Source: JAUIAI01 sp041396585
GTDB lineage: Bacteria; Pseudomonadota; Gammaproteobacteria; Burkholderiales; Burkholderiaceae_E
Direction of reading: 5' to 3'
Assembly: GCA_041396585.1 (NCBI GenBank)
Contig: JAWKYG010000017.1
Location: 1 to 64,000, forward strand
DNA length: 64,000 bases
Made by a program: the position numbers and the translations under genes. Below the pieces are notes generated by a model. It did no database searches. It was given only the letters and a program-made list of their open reading frames with translations, and had not been told where the DNA came from. How positions within the stretch are numbered: position 1 is the stretch's first letter; each line of letters starts with the position of its first letter. Positions 16,927 through 25,670 of the stretch are shown piece after piece.

Positions 16927-18234
16927 TCAGCGCGCCGGCAAAACCGTCCCGGCGCAACGACCAAAGCCGATTCGCGGGCGCCCGTCGCGCTCGCACCAGG
17001 CCTTGAGTGTGACCGTGTCACCGTCTTCCAGGAACGACCGGGTCAGGCCCTCGGCCAGCGTGACCGGATTGCGCCCACCCTGGGTGAGTTCGATCAGGGC
17101 TGCCGCCTCGCTGGCGTTCGGACCCGATTGGGTTCCCGAGCCGATCAGATCACCCGGCTGCAGATTACAGCCTCCGACCGTGTGATGGGCGACCATCTGC
17201 GCAATGCTCCAGTACGAGTGTGCGAAGGTCGAATGGGACAACCTGTGGCCATCGCCGGCCGTCTGCCCCTCCAACTCCGGCTTGAGCCAGGCCTCGATCG
17301 TCATGTCGATGCCGCCACGGGCCCGGTTGTCGGCCGACTCGAGATACGGCAGGGGCGCCGGGTCTGCCTCGGGCCGGGTCCAGGGCACACGATAAGGCTC
17401 CAATGCCTCGAGCGTGACGATCCAGGGCGAGATCGTGGAGGCGAAATTCTTGGCCAGGAACGGGCCCAGCGGCTGATACTCCCAGGCCTGGATATCGCGG
17501 GCCGACCAGTCGTTGAGCAGACAAAGGCCGAACACATGATCGTCGACCTGATCGATACCGATCGATTCGCCCAGCGCATTGCCGCGTCCCACCCAGATGC
17601 CGATTTCCAGTTCGTAATCGAGGCGCTTGCAGGGCCCGAAGGTGGGCGCGTCCGCGCCGGGCGCCATCATCTGTCCCTTGGGCCGGTGGAAGGTCTGGCC
17701 GCTGACGTCGATCGATGATGCGCGGCCGTGGTAACCGACCGGCAGCCACTTGAAGTTCGGCATCAGCGGGTTGTCCGGACGAAACAACTTGCCAATATTG
17801 GTGGCGTGATACACGGACGTGTACATATCGGTGTAGTCACCGATGTGCGCCGGCACCACGAAAGTCGCATCGGCCTGCGCCACCAGGCAGGGAGCCAGCG
17901 CGGATTGCAGCGCGGAACCCTCGGCCAGCGCGCCTGACAGGGCCAGACGCAAGGCCGACCAGTGCGCAGGCCCCAGCGACATGAAACGGTTCAATTTGGG
18001 CTCGGCGGCCGCGTCGAGCGCCTCGGCGGCCAGGCCTTCGAACGGCGCCCTGGCGCGCAGCGCGGCCAGATCGACGATGCTCGAGCCGATCGCCACCCCG
18101 CCACGAGATCCCTGGGCAGCAGCGGTCTCGAAGGCCGCGAACGGCAGGTTCTGGATCGGGAAGTCTCCCGCCGGATCATTGGCTTGCGCCACCCAGCTGC
18201 GGCGGGCGGGGTCATGGGTCTCGTTCAGCTTCAT
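16927..18234 (-). CDS. fahA: Fumarylacetoacetase
   Basis: Last enzyme of tyrosine/homogentisate breakdown: fumarylacetoacetate to fumarate and acetoacetate. Length 435 residues, usual for the family. The N-terminal SH3-like domain covers about 1-120; the catalytic domain has DYTDMYTSVYHATN (metal and catalytic His region), LPVGYHGRASS, DYELEIGIWVG, LLNDWSARDIQAWEYQPLGP and FAKN-like FLAKNFAST, all family hallmarks. The frame stays open far upstream, but the N-terminus MKLNETHDPARRSWVA fits the family and the start is 20 bp after the hmgA stop, so both form one operon. Confidence 0.96.
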   Translation of the reverse strand: MKLNETHDPARRSWVAQANDPAGDFPIQNLPFAAFETAAAQGSRGGVAIGSSIVDLAALRARAPFEGLAAEALDAAAEPKLNRFMSLGPAHWSALRLALSGALAEGSALQSALAPCLVAQADATFVVPAHIGDYTDMYTSVYHATNIGKLFRPDNPLMPNFKWLPVGYHGRASSIDVSGQTFHRPKGQMMAPGADAPTFGPCKRLDYELEIGIWVGRGNALGESIGIDQVDDHVFGLCLLNDWSARDIQAWEYQPLGPFLAKNFASTISPWIVTLEALEPYRVPWTRPEADPAPLPYLESADNRARGGIDMTIEAWLKPELEGQTAGDGHRLSHSTFAHSYWSIAQMVAHHTVGGCNLQPGDLIGSGTQSGPNASEAAALIELTQGGRNPVTLAEGLTRSFLEDGDTVTLKAWCERDGRPRIGFGRCAGTVLPAR

Positions 18235-18254
18235 GGGGTCTCGTGTGTCTGCGA

Positions 18255-19625
18255 TCAGTTGGGGTCGAAATGGTTCTTCAGGCCCTGCCAGCAATCGGCA
18301 TAGTCGGCCTGCAACAGCCCACCGTCGAGCGCAAACCGGGTCGGCCGGATCGGCAGGCGGGTCTCGAACATGAAGGCCATGGTGTCGCGCACATACTGCG
18401 GCTGGCCGGTGTCGATCGCGCTGGCCTTGGAAAAGGTGTCCGCATCCGGTCCATGGCCGGTCATGCAGTTGTGCAGCGACGCGCCACCGGGCACGAAGCC
18501 CTCGGCCTTGGCGTCGTAGACACCGTGGATCAGCCCCATGAACTCGCTGGCGAAGTTGCGGTGATACCAGGGCGGGCGGAAGGTGTCCTCGGCGCAGAGA
18601 ATACGCGGCGGGAAGATCACGAAATCGATGTTGTCCACGCCGGGGGTGTCGCTGGGGGAATGCAAGACCAGGAAGATCGACGGATCGGGGTGATCGAAGC
18701 CGATCGAACCGATCGTGTTGAAGCGGCGCAGGTCGTATTTCACCGGCGTGTAATTGCCATGCCAGGCCACCACATCGAGCGGCGAATGGTCGATCGGTGC
18801 CGCGAACAGATTGCCCAGGAACTTGTTGACCAGTTCGAACTCGCCGCTCAGGTTCTCGTAAGCCGCCACCGGCGCAAGGAAGTCGCGCGGATTCGCCAGC
18901 CCGTTCGAACCGATCGGGCCGAGATCCGGCAGGCGCAGCAGTGGCCCGAAGTTCTCGCAGATATAGCCGCGCGCGCCCGCATCGTCGCCGTCGGGCAAAG
19001 TCACCGCAAAGCGCACACCCCGCGGCACGATCGCGATCTCGAGCGGCGCCACCTCGAGCACGCCCATCTCGGTGGCCAGCCGCAACCGGCCGTGCTGGGG
19101 CACGATCAGCATCTCGCCGTCGGCATTGCTGAAATAGCGCCCGACCATCGACTTGTTGCACGCATACAGATGGATCCCGCAGCCGCTCATGGCCGACGGA
19201 TCCCCCTGCCCGGCCATGGTCACCCAGCCGTCGACGAAGTCGGTCGGGCGATCGGGCATCGGCAGCGGGTTCCAGCGAAGCTGGTCGGGCGGCGCGACCA
19301 CCTGGGAAAAATCGCTGACCAGCCCGGCGTGATCGATACGGCGGAAGCGTCCGTGCACCGCACCCGGTTTGATCCGATAGAACCAGGTGCGGCGGTTGTG
19401 CGAACGTGGCGCGGTGAACGCGGTGCCCGATATCTGCTCGGCATACAGCCCGTGGGCCACCCGCTGCGGTGAGTTGCGGCCCACCGGCAAGGTGCCCGGC
19501 ACGGCCTCGGTGGCGAATTCATTGCCCCAGCCGCTCTGGTAGCCGAGGTCGCCCTCGATCACCGGCCCGCTGGCAGAGCCGGCAACGCGTGCATCGGCCC
19601 CTGATGCGGTCTTGGTATCGCTCAT
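18255..19625 (-). CDS. hmgA: Homogentisate 1,2-dioxygenase
   Basis: Fe(II) ring-cleaving dioxygenase converting homogentisate to maleylacetoacetate. Length 456 residues, normal. It has the N-terminal YQSGWGNEFATEA block, the IPRGVRF cupin segment, and the active-site region PWYHRNFASEFMGLIHG with downstream HNCMTGHGPD carrying the iron and substrate ligands. AGGAG lies 8 nt before ATG 19625; upstream open frame is not homologous. The next gene fahA follows after 20 bp. Maleylacetoacetate isomerase and 4-hydroxyphenylpyruvate dioxygenase are not seen nearby. Confidence 0.97.
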   Translation of the reverse strand: MSDTKTASGADARVAGSASGPVIEGDLGYQSGWGNEFATEAVPGTLPVGRNSPQRVAHGLYAEQISGTAFTAPRSHNRRTWFYRIKPGAVHGRFRRIDHAGLVSDFSQVVAPPDQLRWNPLPMPDRPTDFVDGWVTMAGQGDPSAMSGCGIHLYACNKSMVGRYFSNADGEMLIVPQHGRLRLATEMGVLEVAPLEIAIVPRGVRFAVTLPDGDDAGARGYICENFGPLLRLPDLGPIGSNGLANPRDFLAPVAAYENLSGEFELVNKFLGNLFAAPIDHSPLDVVAWHGNYTPVKYDLRRFNTIGSIGFDHPDPSIFLVLHSPSDTPGVDNIDFVIFPPRILCAEDTFRPPWYHRNFASEFMGLIHGVYDAKAEGFVPGGASLHNCMTGHGPDADTFSKASAIDTGQPQYVRDTMAFMFETRLPIRPTRFALDGGLLQADYADCWQGLKNHFDPN

Positions 19626-19913
19626 ATGTCTTCTCCTGACGATCAACAGCCGATCGCCCAATCGATTCGCGCCCGCACGCCGGGGTAAGGCATTGCACGC
19701 GGCGGCACGCCGGCAGCCATCGTTGCCGGGTTGGACAATCCGGCTGACTTCCGCTGCATTGTAGAGGGCCATGACCGCGACCGCGCGGCGTCGGGCCTGT
19801 CCGGAGCAGCGGACCGGGGCCGCCCGATGGCCCGCGCACCACGGGCCCAACGCGCGTCCCATATGATTCCTGCGATTCGCAGCCCCGAGCGCCGCAAGGC
19901 CCGATGACCCGCC
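19626..19913. other. Divergent intergenic region hmgA / carbamoylputrescine amidase
   Basis: 288 bp that must hold promoters for both directions. No convincing regulator site was identified. Confidence 0.5.
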
Positions 19914-20841
19914 ATGAACAGCCCGCCCCCAGCCCACCGATCCCTCACCGTGGCCGCCGTGCAGATGGCCTCGGGCGACTGGGACCTGCAACGCAACATT
20001 GCGCGCGCGGAGCGCCTGATCCGCGAGGCCGCCGCCCGCGGTGCGCAACTGGTGCTCTGCCCCGAGTTGTTCATGTCTCCCTATTTCTGCATCGACCAGA
20101 ACGCGGGCCATCTGTCGCTCGCCCAGCCCTTCGAGGGCAATCAGGGAATCGCGCACTTTGCCGCACTGGCCGCAGAACTCGGTGTGGTGATCCCGATCGG
20201 CTTCTTCGAGCGCGCCGGCAATGTTCTGCTACAACTCGGTCGCGATCGCCGATGCCGATGGCCGCGTCCTCGGCGTCTATCGCAAGACGCATATTCCGGA
20301 TGGCCCGGGCTACACCGAGAAGTTTTATTTCACGCCGGGCGACACGGGCTTCAGGGTCTGGGACACGCGCTTCGGGCGCATCGGCGTGGCCATCTGCTGG
20401 GATCAGTGGTTTCCGGAAACCGCGCGCGCCATGGCGCTGATGGGCGCCGAGGTGTTGTGCTTTCCGAGCATCATCGGTTCCGAGCCGCAGGATCCGGATC
20501 TGGACACGGTCGGGCACTGGCAGCGAACCATGCAGGGCCACGCGGCCGCCAACATGGTGCCGGTGGTGGCCGCCAACCGGATCGGCGCGGAGACCGGCAT
20601 CGGCAATGGCAATGACCGCCAGCAGGCCCTGACCAATACGTTCTACGGCTCGAGCTTCATCACCGATCATCTGGGCGCCAAGCTCGCGCAGGCCAATCGC
20701 AGCGACGAGACGGTGCTGCTTCAGACGCTCGATCTCGAACGGATCCGGCGGGCCCGCCAGGCCTTCGGCCTGTTTCGCGACCGACGCCCGGCCATGTATG
20801 GCGCCTTGCTGCACAGCGACGACCGCCCGAGCGGCCCATAG
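19914..20841 (+). pseudogene. aguB: N-carbamoylputrescine amidase with internal frameshift
   Basis: Nitrilase-superfamily enzyme hydrolysing N-carbamoylputrescine to putrescine, CO2 and ammonia. The first part (to about residue 103, ending GFFERAGN) carries the catalytic Glu in LCPELF. The rest continues in another frame from NSVAIADADGRV with the catalytic Lys in YRKTHIPDG and Cys in ICWDQWFPE, then HWQRTMQGHAAAN, typical of AguB. The join is at about 20218-20228, consistent with two missing bases in a T-run (GTTC for GTNTTC) or one extra base. Repaired length is about 309 residues. No other damage is seen, so this is either a recent mutation or sequence error. Confidence 0.85.
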
Positions 20842-21007
20842 ACGGCGGGCGTGTCGGCGCGACCCGCGCGGTTTGAAGGCACGAAGCCCAACGCTGGCCC
20901 GGTTTTCAAGCCTCGTCCTGACCCAGCGCCCAAGTCGCGACCCGCGGCCAGCCCGGACCCGGCTCTTGCATAATGACGGCCTGAAGGCCGCGACGCCGCG
21001 CCCGTTC

Positions 21008-21033
21008 CTGGCGGCCGATCCGACGGCCGCCAG
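21008..21033 (+). other. Leader hairpin of the P450 operon
   Basis: Perfect 10-bp GC stem (CTGGCGGCCG / CGGCCGCCAG) with 6-nt loop, ending 22 nt before the GTG start and just before the AGAGGAGA ribosome site. No T-run. A CATAAT -10-like box lies about 40 bp upstream (near 20969). It may be a 5' stabiliser or translational element. Confidence 0.5.
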
Positions 21034-21055
21034 CGCAAAGCAGAGGAGACCACGA

Positions 21056-22297
21056 GTGTCGAGTAGCGATCATCAACAACGCGCCGAGAGCCTGCCGCTG
21101 CAGGCGATCGACGTCAGCGATCCGGCACTCTATCGCGACGACACGTGGCGCCCGTATTTCGCGCGCCTGCGCCGCGAGGCGCCGCTGCACTACTGCGCGG
21201 ACAGCCCCTACGGCCCTTACTGGGCGGTCAGCGGCTACCACCTGGTGGAAGATGTCGAAATCAACACCAAGGTGTTCTCGAGCCAGGCCGCGCTCGGCGG
21301 CATCCAGATCCGCGATGTGCCGCCGGGTCTTAACCGACCCTCGTTCCTGCTGATGGATCCACCCGAGCACACGGGCCGGCGCAAGGTGGTCAAACCGATG
21401 ACCAATCGCGAAAGCCTGGAGGGCTTCTCCGGGCTGATCCGCGAGCGCACCCGCAAGGTGCTCGATGCGCTGCCCCGCGGCGAGGTCTTCGACTGGGTGG
21501 ACAAGGTCTCCACCGAGCTCACCGGCATGATGCTGGCCAGCATGTTCGACTACCCGCAGGACAAGCGCCGGCAGTTGATCCACTGGTCTGAGGTGGCAAC
21601 TGCGAACCTGGCCGCGCCCGATGCCCCGGTGCGCACCGAGGAGGAACGCTATGCCGAACTGCAGCGCATGGCCGACGCGTTCATGCCGCTCTGGCGCGAA
21701 CGCACAGGCGGAGAAAACTTCGACCTGATCACGATGCTGGCCAATGCCGAGGCCACTGCGAACATGGATCGCGAGGAGTTCATCGGCACGCTGTTCCTGC
21801 TGATCGTCGGCGGCAATGACACCACGCGCAACTCCATGTCGGGCGGGCTGATCGCGCTGCGCGACAACCCCCATGTCTGGGAGCAGGTGCGCGCCGACCG
21901 CTCCCGGGTACCTGCCATGGTGCAGGAGATGATCCGCTATCAGACGCCGGTGATCCACATGCGACGCACGGCGCTCAGTGACTTCGAGCTTCAAGGTCAA
22001 CATATCGCCAAGGGCGACAAGGTCGTGGTCTGGTATGTCTCGGCCAATCGTGACGAAGCCTTCTTCGGCGACCCCGAGGTGTTCCGGATCGACCGCGAGA
22101 AACCGCACCGTCACCTGGCCTTCGGCTATGGCGTGCACCGCTGCGTCGGCGATCGGCTGGCCGCGCTGCAATTGCAGCTGCTCTGGGAAGAGGTGCTCGA
22201 GCGTGACATGAAGATCGAGATCGTCGCCGAGCCCGAGCGCGCGTACTCGAACTTCATTCGTGGCATCACGCGCCTGCCGGTGCGCATCGCCGCATGA
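21056..22297 (+). CDS. Cytochrome P450, CYP153-like
   Basis: Heme monooxygenase of 413 residues, soluble bacterial type. The oxygen-activating I-helix reads GGNDTTRNSMSGG; the helix-K ExxR is in the EMIRYQTPV region; the heme loop FGYGVHRCVG places the axial Cys at about residue 363. The text around QTPVIHMRRTAL, KGDKVVVWYVSANRDE and the C-terminal YSNFIRG resembles CYP153 enzymes, which hydroxylate terminal carbons of alkanes or fatty acids. AGAGGAGA precedes GTG 21056. A ferredoxin and ferredoxin reductase are not encoded nearby. First gene of an operon with two alcohol-oxidation type genes. Confidence 0.88.
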   Translation: MSSSDHQQRAESLPLQAIDVSDPALYRDDTWRPYFARLRREAPLHYCADSPYGPYWAVSGYHLVEDVEINTKVFSSQAALGGIQIRDVPPGLNRPSFLLMDPPEHTGRRKVVKPMTNRESLEGFSGLIRERTRKVLDALPRGEVFDWVDKVSTELTGMMLASMFDYPQDKRRQLIHWSEVATANLAAPDAPVRTEEERYAELQRMADAFMPLWRERTGGENFDLITMLANAEATANMDREEFIGTLFLLIVGGNDTTRNSMSGGLIALRDNPHVWEQVRADRSRVPAMVQEMIRYQTPVIHMRRTALSDFELQGQHIAKGDKVVVWYVSANRDEAFFGDPEVFRIDREKPHRHLAFGYGVHRCVGDRLAALQLQLLWEEVLERDMKIEIVAEPERAYSNFIRGITRLPVRIAA

Positions 22298-22338
22298 TCC
22301 GCCGCCCCATTCCTTCATCCACAATCTGAGGAGTCCGC

Positions 22339-23943
22339 ATGTCATCCGACACCGTGGATGTGCTGATCATCGGCGCCGGCGCCTCGGCCGCCGCCTTTGC
22401 ATACAGCCTGGCCGATACCCGGATGCGCATCCTGTGCCTGGAACAGGGTGATTGGGCCAACCCGTCCGACTATCCGACCACCGGCCGAGACTGGGAACTA
22501 CGCCAGCTCGGCGAGTACAACTTCAATCCGAACGGGCGCATGAACGCGGCCGACTATCCGCTGAACGAGGACGAGTCGGCGATCTCGGTGGCGAACTTCA
22601 ATGGCGTGGGCGGCAGCACCGTGTTGTTCGCAGCCATGTATCCGCGCCTGCACCCGAGCGACTTCCGGGTGCGCACGCTCGATGGCGTGGCCGATGACTG
22701 GCCGATCGACTATCGACTGCTGGAGCCCTACTTCGCCGAGAATGATCAGGTGATCGGCGTGGCGGGCATGGCGGGTGACCCGGCCTATCCGGCCAAGGAA
22801 GTCCAGCTGCCGCCGGTGCCGCTCGGGCGCACCGGCCAGGCACTGGCGCGCGGCTTCAATCACCACGGCTGGCACTGGTGGCCCACCGACAGCGCGATTG
22901 CCACCCGGCCCTACGAGGGGCGCGATCGCTGCCTGAATCTGAGCCCCTGCGTGGCGGGCTGCGCACAGGGTGCGAAGGCCAGCGCCGACATCGCCTACTG
23001 GCCCGAGGCGCTGCGCCGCGGTATCCAGCTGCGCACCCGCTGCCGGGTGCGCGAGATCACCGTGAACGAGCAGGGCATGGCCAGCGGTGTCGTCTACTAC
23101 GACGAGAACGGTGTCGAGCAGCATCAGCGCGCCGAGGTGGTCGTGCTCGCCTGCAACGGCATCGGTACCCCCAGGCTGCTGCTGAACTCCACCTCCGGGC
23201 GCTTCCCGAACGGGCTGGCCAATTCATCGGACCAGGTCGGCCGCAATCTGATGTTCCATCCGTATGCCACGGTGGGCGGCAACTTCGACGAACCCATGGA
23301 CGGCAATCACGGTCCCCTTGCCTGTTCGATCTGGAGCCACCAGTTCTACGAGACCGATCCCTCGCGCGGTTTCGTGCGCGGCTACATGCTGCACGGGGTC
23401 CGCGGCCGTGGTCCGGTGCTGACCGCGTTGATGGGCATGGAACTCGGCTCCATCCCCTGGGGTGCCGGCCATCATGAACAGTTCGCGCGCAGCTTCCGGC
23501 ACTCGGCCTCGGTGGCCGCGATCTGCGAGGATCTGCCCGAGGCGCACAACCGGGTCACGCTGGACCCAACGCTCAAGGATTCCAACGGGATTCCGGCGCC
23601 CAAGATCCATTACACGCTGAGCGAGAACAGCCGGCGCATGCTCGATCATGCGGTGGCGCGCGCCACCGACGTCCTGCAGGCCGCGGGCGCGCACGATATC
23701 CACGCGATCGCGCCGGTACGGCGCGCGGGCTGGCACAACCTCGGCACGGCGCGCATGGGCAACGACCCCGAAACCTCGGTGGTCAACCCCTGGGGCCGAA
23801 GCCACGATGTGAAGAACCTGTTCATCATCGACGGCAGCGTGTTCGTGACCGCGGGCGGCGTGAACCCGACCAACACGATCCAGGCATTGGCGCTGTACTT
23901 CGCCGACTCGATGAAGAAGAACCTCGCCAATCTGTTCGATTGA
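22339..23943 (+). CDS. GMC-family FAD oxidoreductase
   Basis: A 534-residue FAD enzyme related to the large subunit of gluconate 2-dehydrogenase and to choline/alcohol dehydrogenases. The FAD motif IIGAGASAAAFAYSL is at about residues 10-24. NGVGGSTVLFAAMYPR, CVAGCAQGAK and the C-terminal GWHNLGTARMG (catalytic His) and NPTNTIQALA are conserved landmarks. It lies 41 bp after the P450 gene with an AGGAG-type site. It probably oxidises the alcohol made by the P450. No signal peptide, so unless carried by a partner it works in the cytoplasm or at the inner face of the membrane. Confidence 0.88.
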   Translation: MSSDTVDVLIIGAGASAAAFAYSLADTRMRILCLEQGDWANPSDYPTTGRDWELRQLGEYNFNPNGRMNAADYPLNEDESAISVANFNGVGGSTVLFAAMYPRLHPSDFRVRTLDGVADDWPIDYRLLEPYFAENDQVIGVAGMAGDPAYPAKEVQLPPVPLGRTGQALARGFNHHGWHWWPTDSAIATRPYEGRDRCLNLSPCVAGCAQGAKASADIAYWPEALRRGIQLRTRCRVREITVNEQGMASGVVYYDENGVEQHQRAEVVVLACNGIGTPRLLLNSTSGRFPNGLANSSDQVGRNLMFHPYATVGGNFDEPMDGNHGPLACSIWSHQFYETDPSRGFVRGYMLHGVRGRGPVLTALMGMELGSIPWGAGHHEQFARSFRHSASVAAICEDLPEAHNRVTLDPTLKDSNGIPAPKIHYTLSENSRRMLDHAVARATDVLQAAGAHDIHAIAPVRRAGWHNLGTARMGNDPETSVVNPWGRSHDVKNLFIIDGSVFVTAGGVNPTNTIQALALYFADSMKKNLANLFD

Positions 23944-23963
23944 CACGCCACCAGGAGACTCCG

Positions 23964-24449
23964 ATGACCAAGCATGATCCGGTGGTGCCCATCCAGGCGG
24001 TCGCACCATGGACCGACGCGCAACGCGCCACCCTGAACGCCCTGCTCGACCTGATGATCCCGGCCAGTGCCGACGGCACGATGCCCGCTGCCTCATCGCT
24101 GGGCCTGTTCGACCACATAGACGATCTGCCAGCCAAGGTTCGCGCCGGCCTCGCCGCCGGGCTCGATGCGATCGCCAAGGCGGCCGACGAGCGCCTGGGC
24201 GCGCCGCTGGCGCAGGTGCCCAACGAGCACGCGATGGCCTTCGTGCAGGCGGTTCGCGCCGGCGCAGCCCCCTTCTTCACCGCGTTCACGGCCTTCGCCG
24301 TGGCCCGCTACTACCAGCATGACCTGGTCATGACCCGGCTCGGCCTCGAACTTCGCCCGCCCTGGCCGCAGGGCCATGAGCTCGAGGACGGAGACTGGTC
24401 GATGCTGGAAGCCGTGCGCGCACGCGGCCCGATCTTCAGGGAGGTGTAG
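23964..24449 (+). CDS. Gluconate 2-dehydrogenase subunit 3-like protein
   Basis: A 161-residue protein whose N-terminal half (TDAQRATLNALLDLMIPASADGTMPAAS) resembles the small subunit of membrane gluconate dehydrogenases, which escorts the FAD subunit. AGGAG precedes ATG 23964, 20 bp after the GMC stop. Unlike most homologues it has no Tat or Sec signal, and no cytochrome c subunit gene is present. It probably forms a complex with the GMC protein; how electrons leave the complex is unclear. Confidence 0.7.
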   Translation: MTKHDPVVPIQAVAPWTDAQRATLNALLDLMIPASADGTMPAASSLGLFDHIDDLPAKVRAGLAAGLDAIAKAADERLGAPLAQVPNEHAMAFVQAVRAGAAPFFTAFTAFAVARYYQHDLVMTRLGLELRPPWPQGHELEDGDWSMLEAVRARGPIFREV

Positions 24450-24470
24450 CAGCCGCGGGTTGCGCCAGGA

Positions 24471-25526
24471 TCAGCCCTGAGCCGGGTGCGGCAGGCTGGC
24501 TGGCTCCGCGCCCACGCGCACCTGCAGCTTGCCGAAGTTCTCGCCGCGCAGCAGCCCGATGAATGCGCGCGGCGCATTCTCCAGGCCATCGACGATATCT
24601 TCCCGAAACCGCAGGCGGCCGGCACGGACATGCTCGCCCATGATGCGGCGCGCACCGTCGTAGCGGGCGGCGAAATCGGACACGATGAAACCGCGCTGGG
24701 TGATGCGCCGGCCCACCATCAGCATGGTCAGGCGCGGGCCCGTCTGCACGCTCTCGGCGTTGTAGCCCGAGATCTGGCCGCAAAGCGTGATCCGCGACCA
24801 GAAGTTCAGCAGTGGCAGCACCGCGTCATAGACCGCCCCGCCGACATTGTCGAAGTAGACATCGATGCCGTTCGGACAGGCCCTGGCGAGTGCGGCGCCC
24901 AGATCCGCCTCGCCCTTGTAGTCGACACAGGTATCGAAGCCGAGTTCATCTCGCACATACCCGCACTTGCGCGCACCACCGGCCACGCCGACGACCCGGC
25001 ATCCGGACAGCTTGGCGAGTTGGCCGACCACCTGGCCCACGGCCCCCGAGGCCGCCGAGACCACCACCGTTTCACCGGCCTTGGGCTGGCCGATCTCATA
25101 CAGACCGAACCAGGCGGTCATGCCCGGCATACCGAGAATGCCGTTGGCGGTGGAGATCGGCGCCAGCGAGGGATCGACCTTGCGCACCGCGTGGCCGCCG
25201 GTGATCGCATACTCCTGCCAGCCGAGCAGCCCCTCGACGATGTCGCCGGCCGCGAAACCCGGATGATTCGACCGCACCACCTCGCCGACCAGACCGCCGC
25301 CCATCACCTCGCCGATCGCCACCGGATTGGCATAGGACGCCGCATCACGCATGCGGCCCCTCATGTAGGGATCGAGCGACAGGTAGATACCGCGCACCAG
25401 CAGCTGATCTGCACCGGGCTCGGGCATGGCCACGGTCTCGACACGGAAGTTGTCTTCGCCGGGCTCGCCCGCTGGCCGGCTGGCCAGAACCACGCGGCGA
25501 TATTGCTTAGGCAGTGTTGCGTTCAT
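24471..25526 (-). CDS. NADP-dependent medium-chain reductase (curA/PTGR-like)
   Basis: MDR-superfamily oxidoreductase, 351 residues, lacking the structural and catalytic zinc Cys sites of alcohol dehydrogenases. The N-terminal LSLDPYMRGRMRD and the cofactor-binding SAASGAVGQVVGQLAKLSG are typical of NADPH-dependent enone/alkenal double-bond reductases (CurA, leukotriene B4 dehydrogenase type). GAGGAGA precedes ATG 25526. It is convergent with the P450 operon and divergent from the patatin gene. Substrate is not defined. Confidence 0.88.
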   Translation of the reverse strand: MNATLPKQYRRVVLASRPAGEPGEDNFRVETVAMPEPGADQLLVRGIYLSLDPYMRGRMRDAASYANPVAIGEVMGGGLVGEVVRSNHPGFAAGDIVEGLLGWQEYAITGGHAVRKVDPSLAPISTANGILGMPGMTAWFGLYEIGQPKAGETVVVSAASGAVGQVVGQLAKLSGCRVVGVAGGARKCGYVRDELGFDTCVDYKGEADLGAALARACPNGIDVYFDNVGGAVYDAVLPLLNFWSRITLCGQISGYNAESVQTGPRLTMLMVGRRITQRGFIVSDFAARYDGARRIMGEHVRAGRLRFREDIVDGLENAPRAFIGLLRGENFGKLQVRVGAEPASLPHPAQG

Positions 25527-25670
25527 CAGGGGTCTCCTCGTATTCGGTGCGCCGTGCCACACACGTGTGCCGTTGCGCTTGCCCGATGATCGGGCCGGCG
25601 CGTGGTTTCGCGCCCTGCGGCTGCAGGCATCGTACATCCGCCCTGGCCTGCCTTCGGTAAACTGGCCGCC

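Noticed and set aside
18235..19161. N-terminal extension of fahA making a 744-aa protein
   Set aside because: It lies within hmgA in another frame; fumarylacetoacetase begins at 18234.
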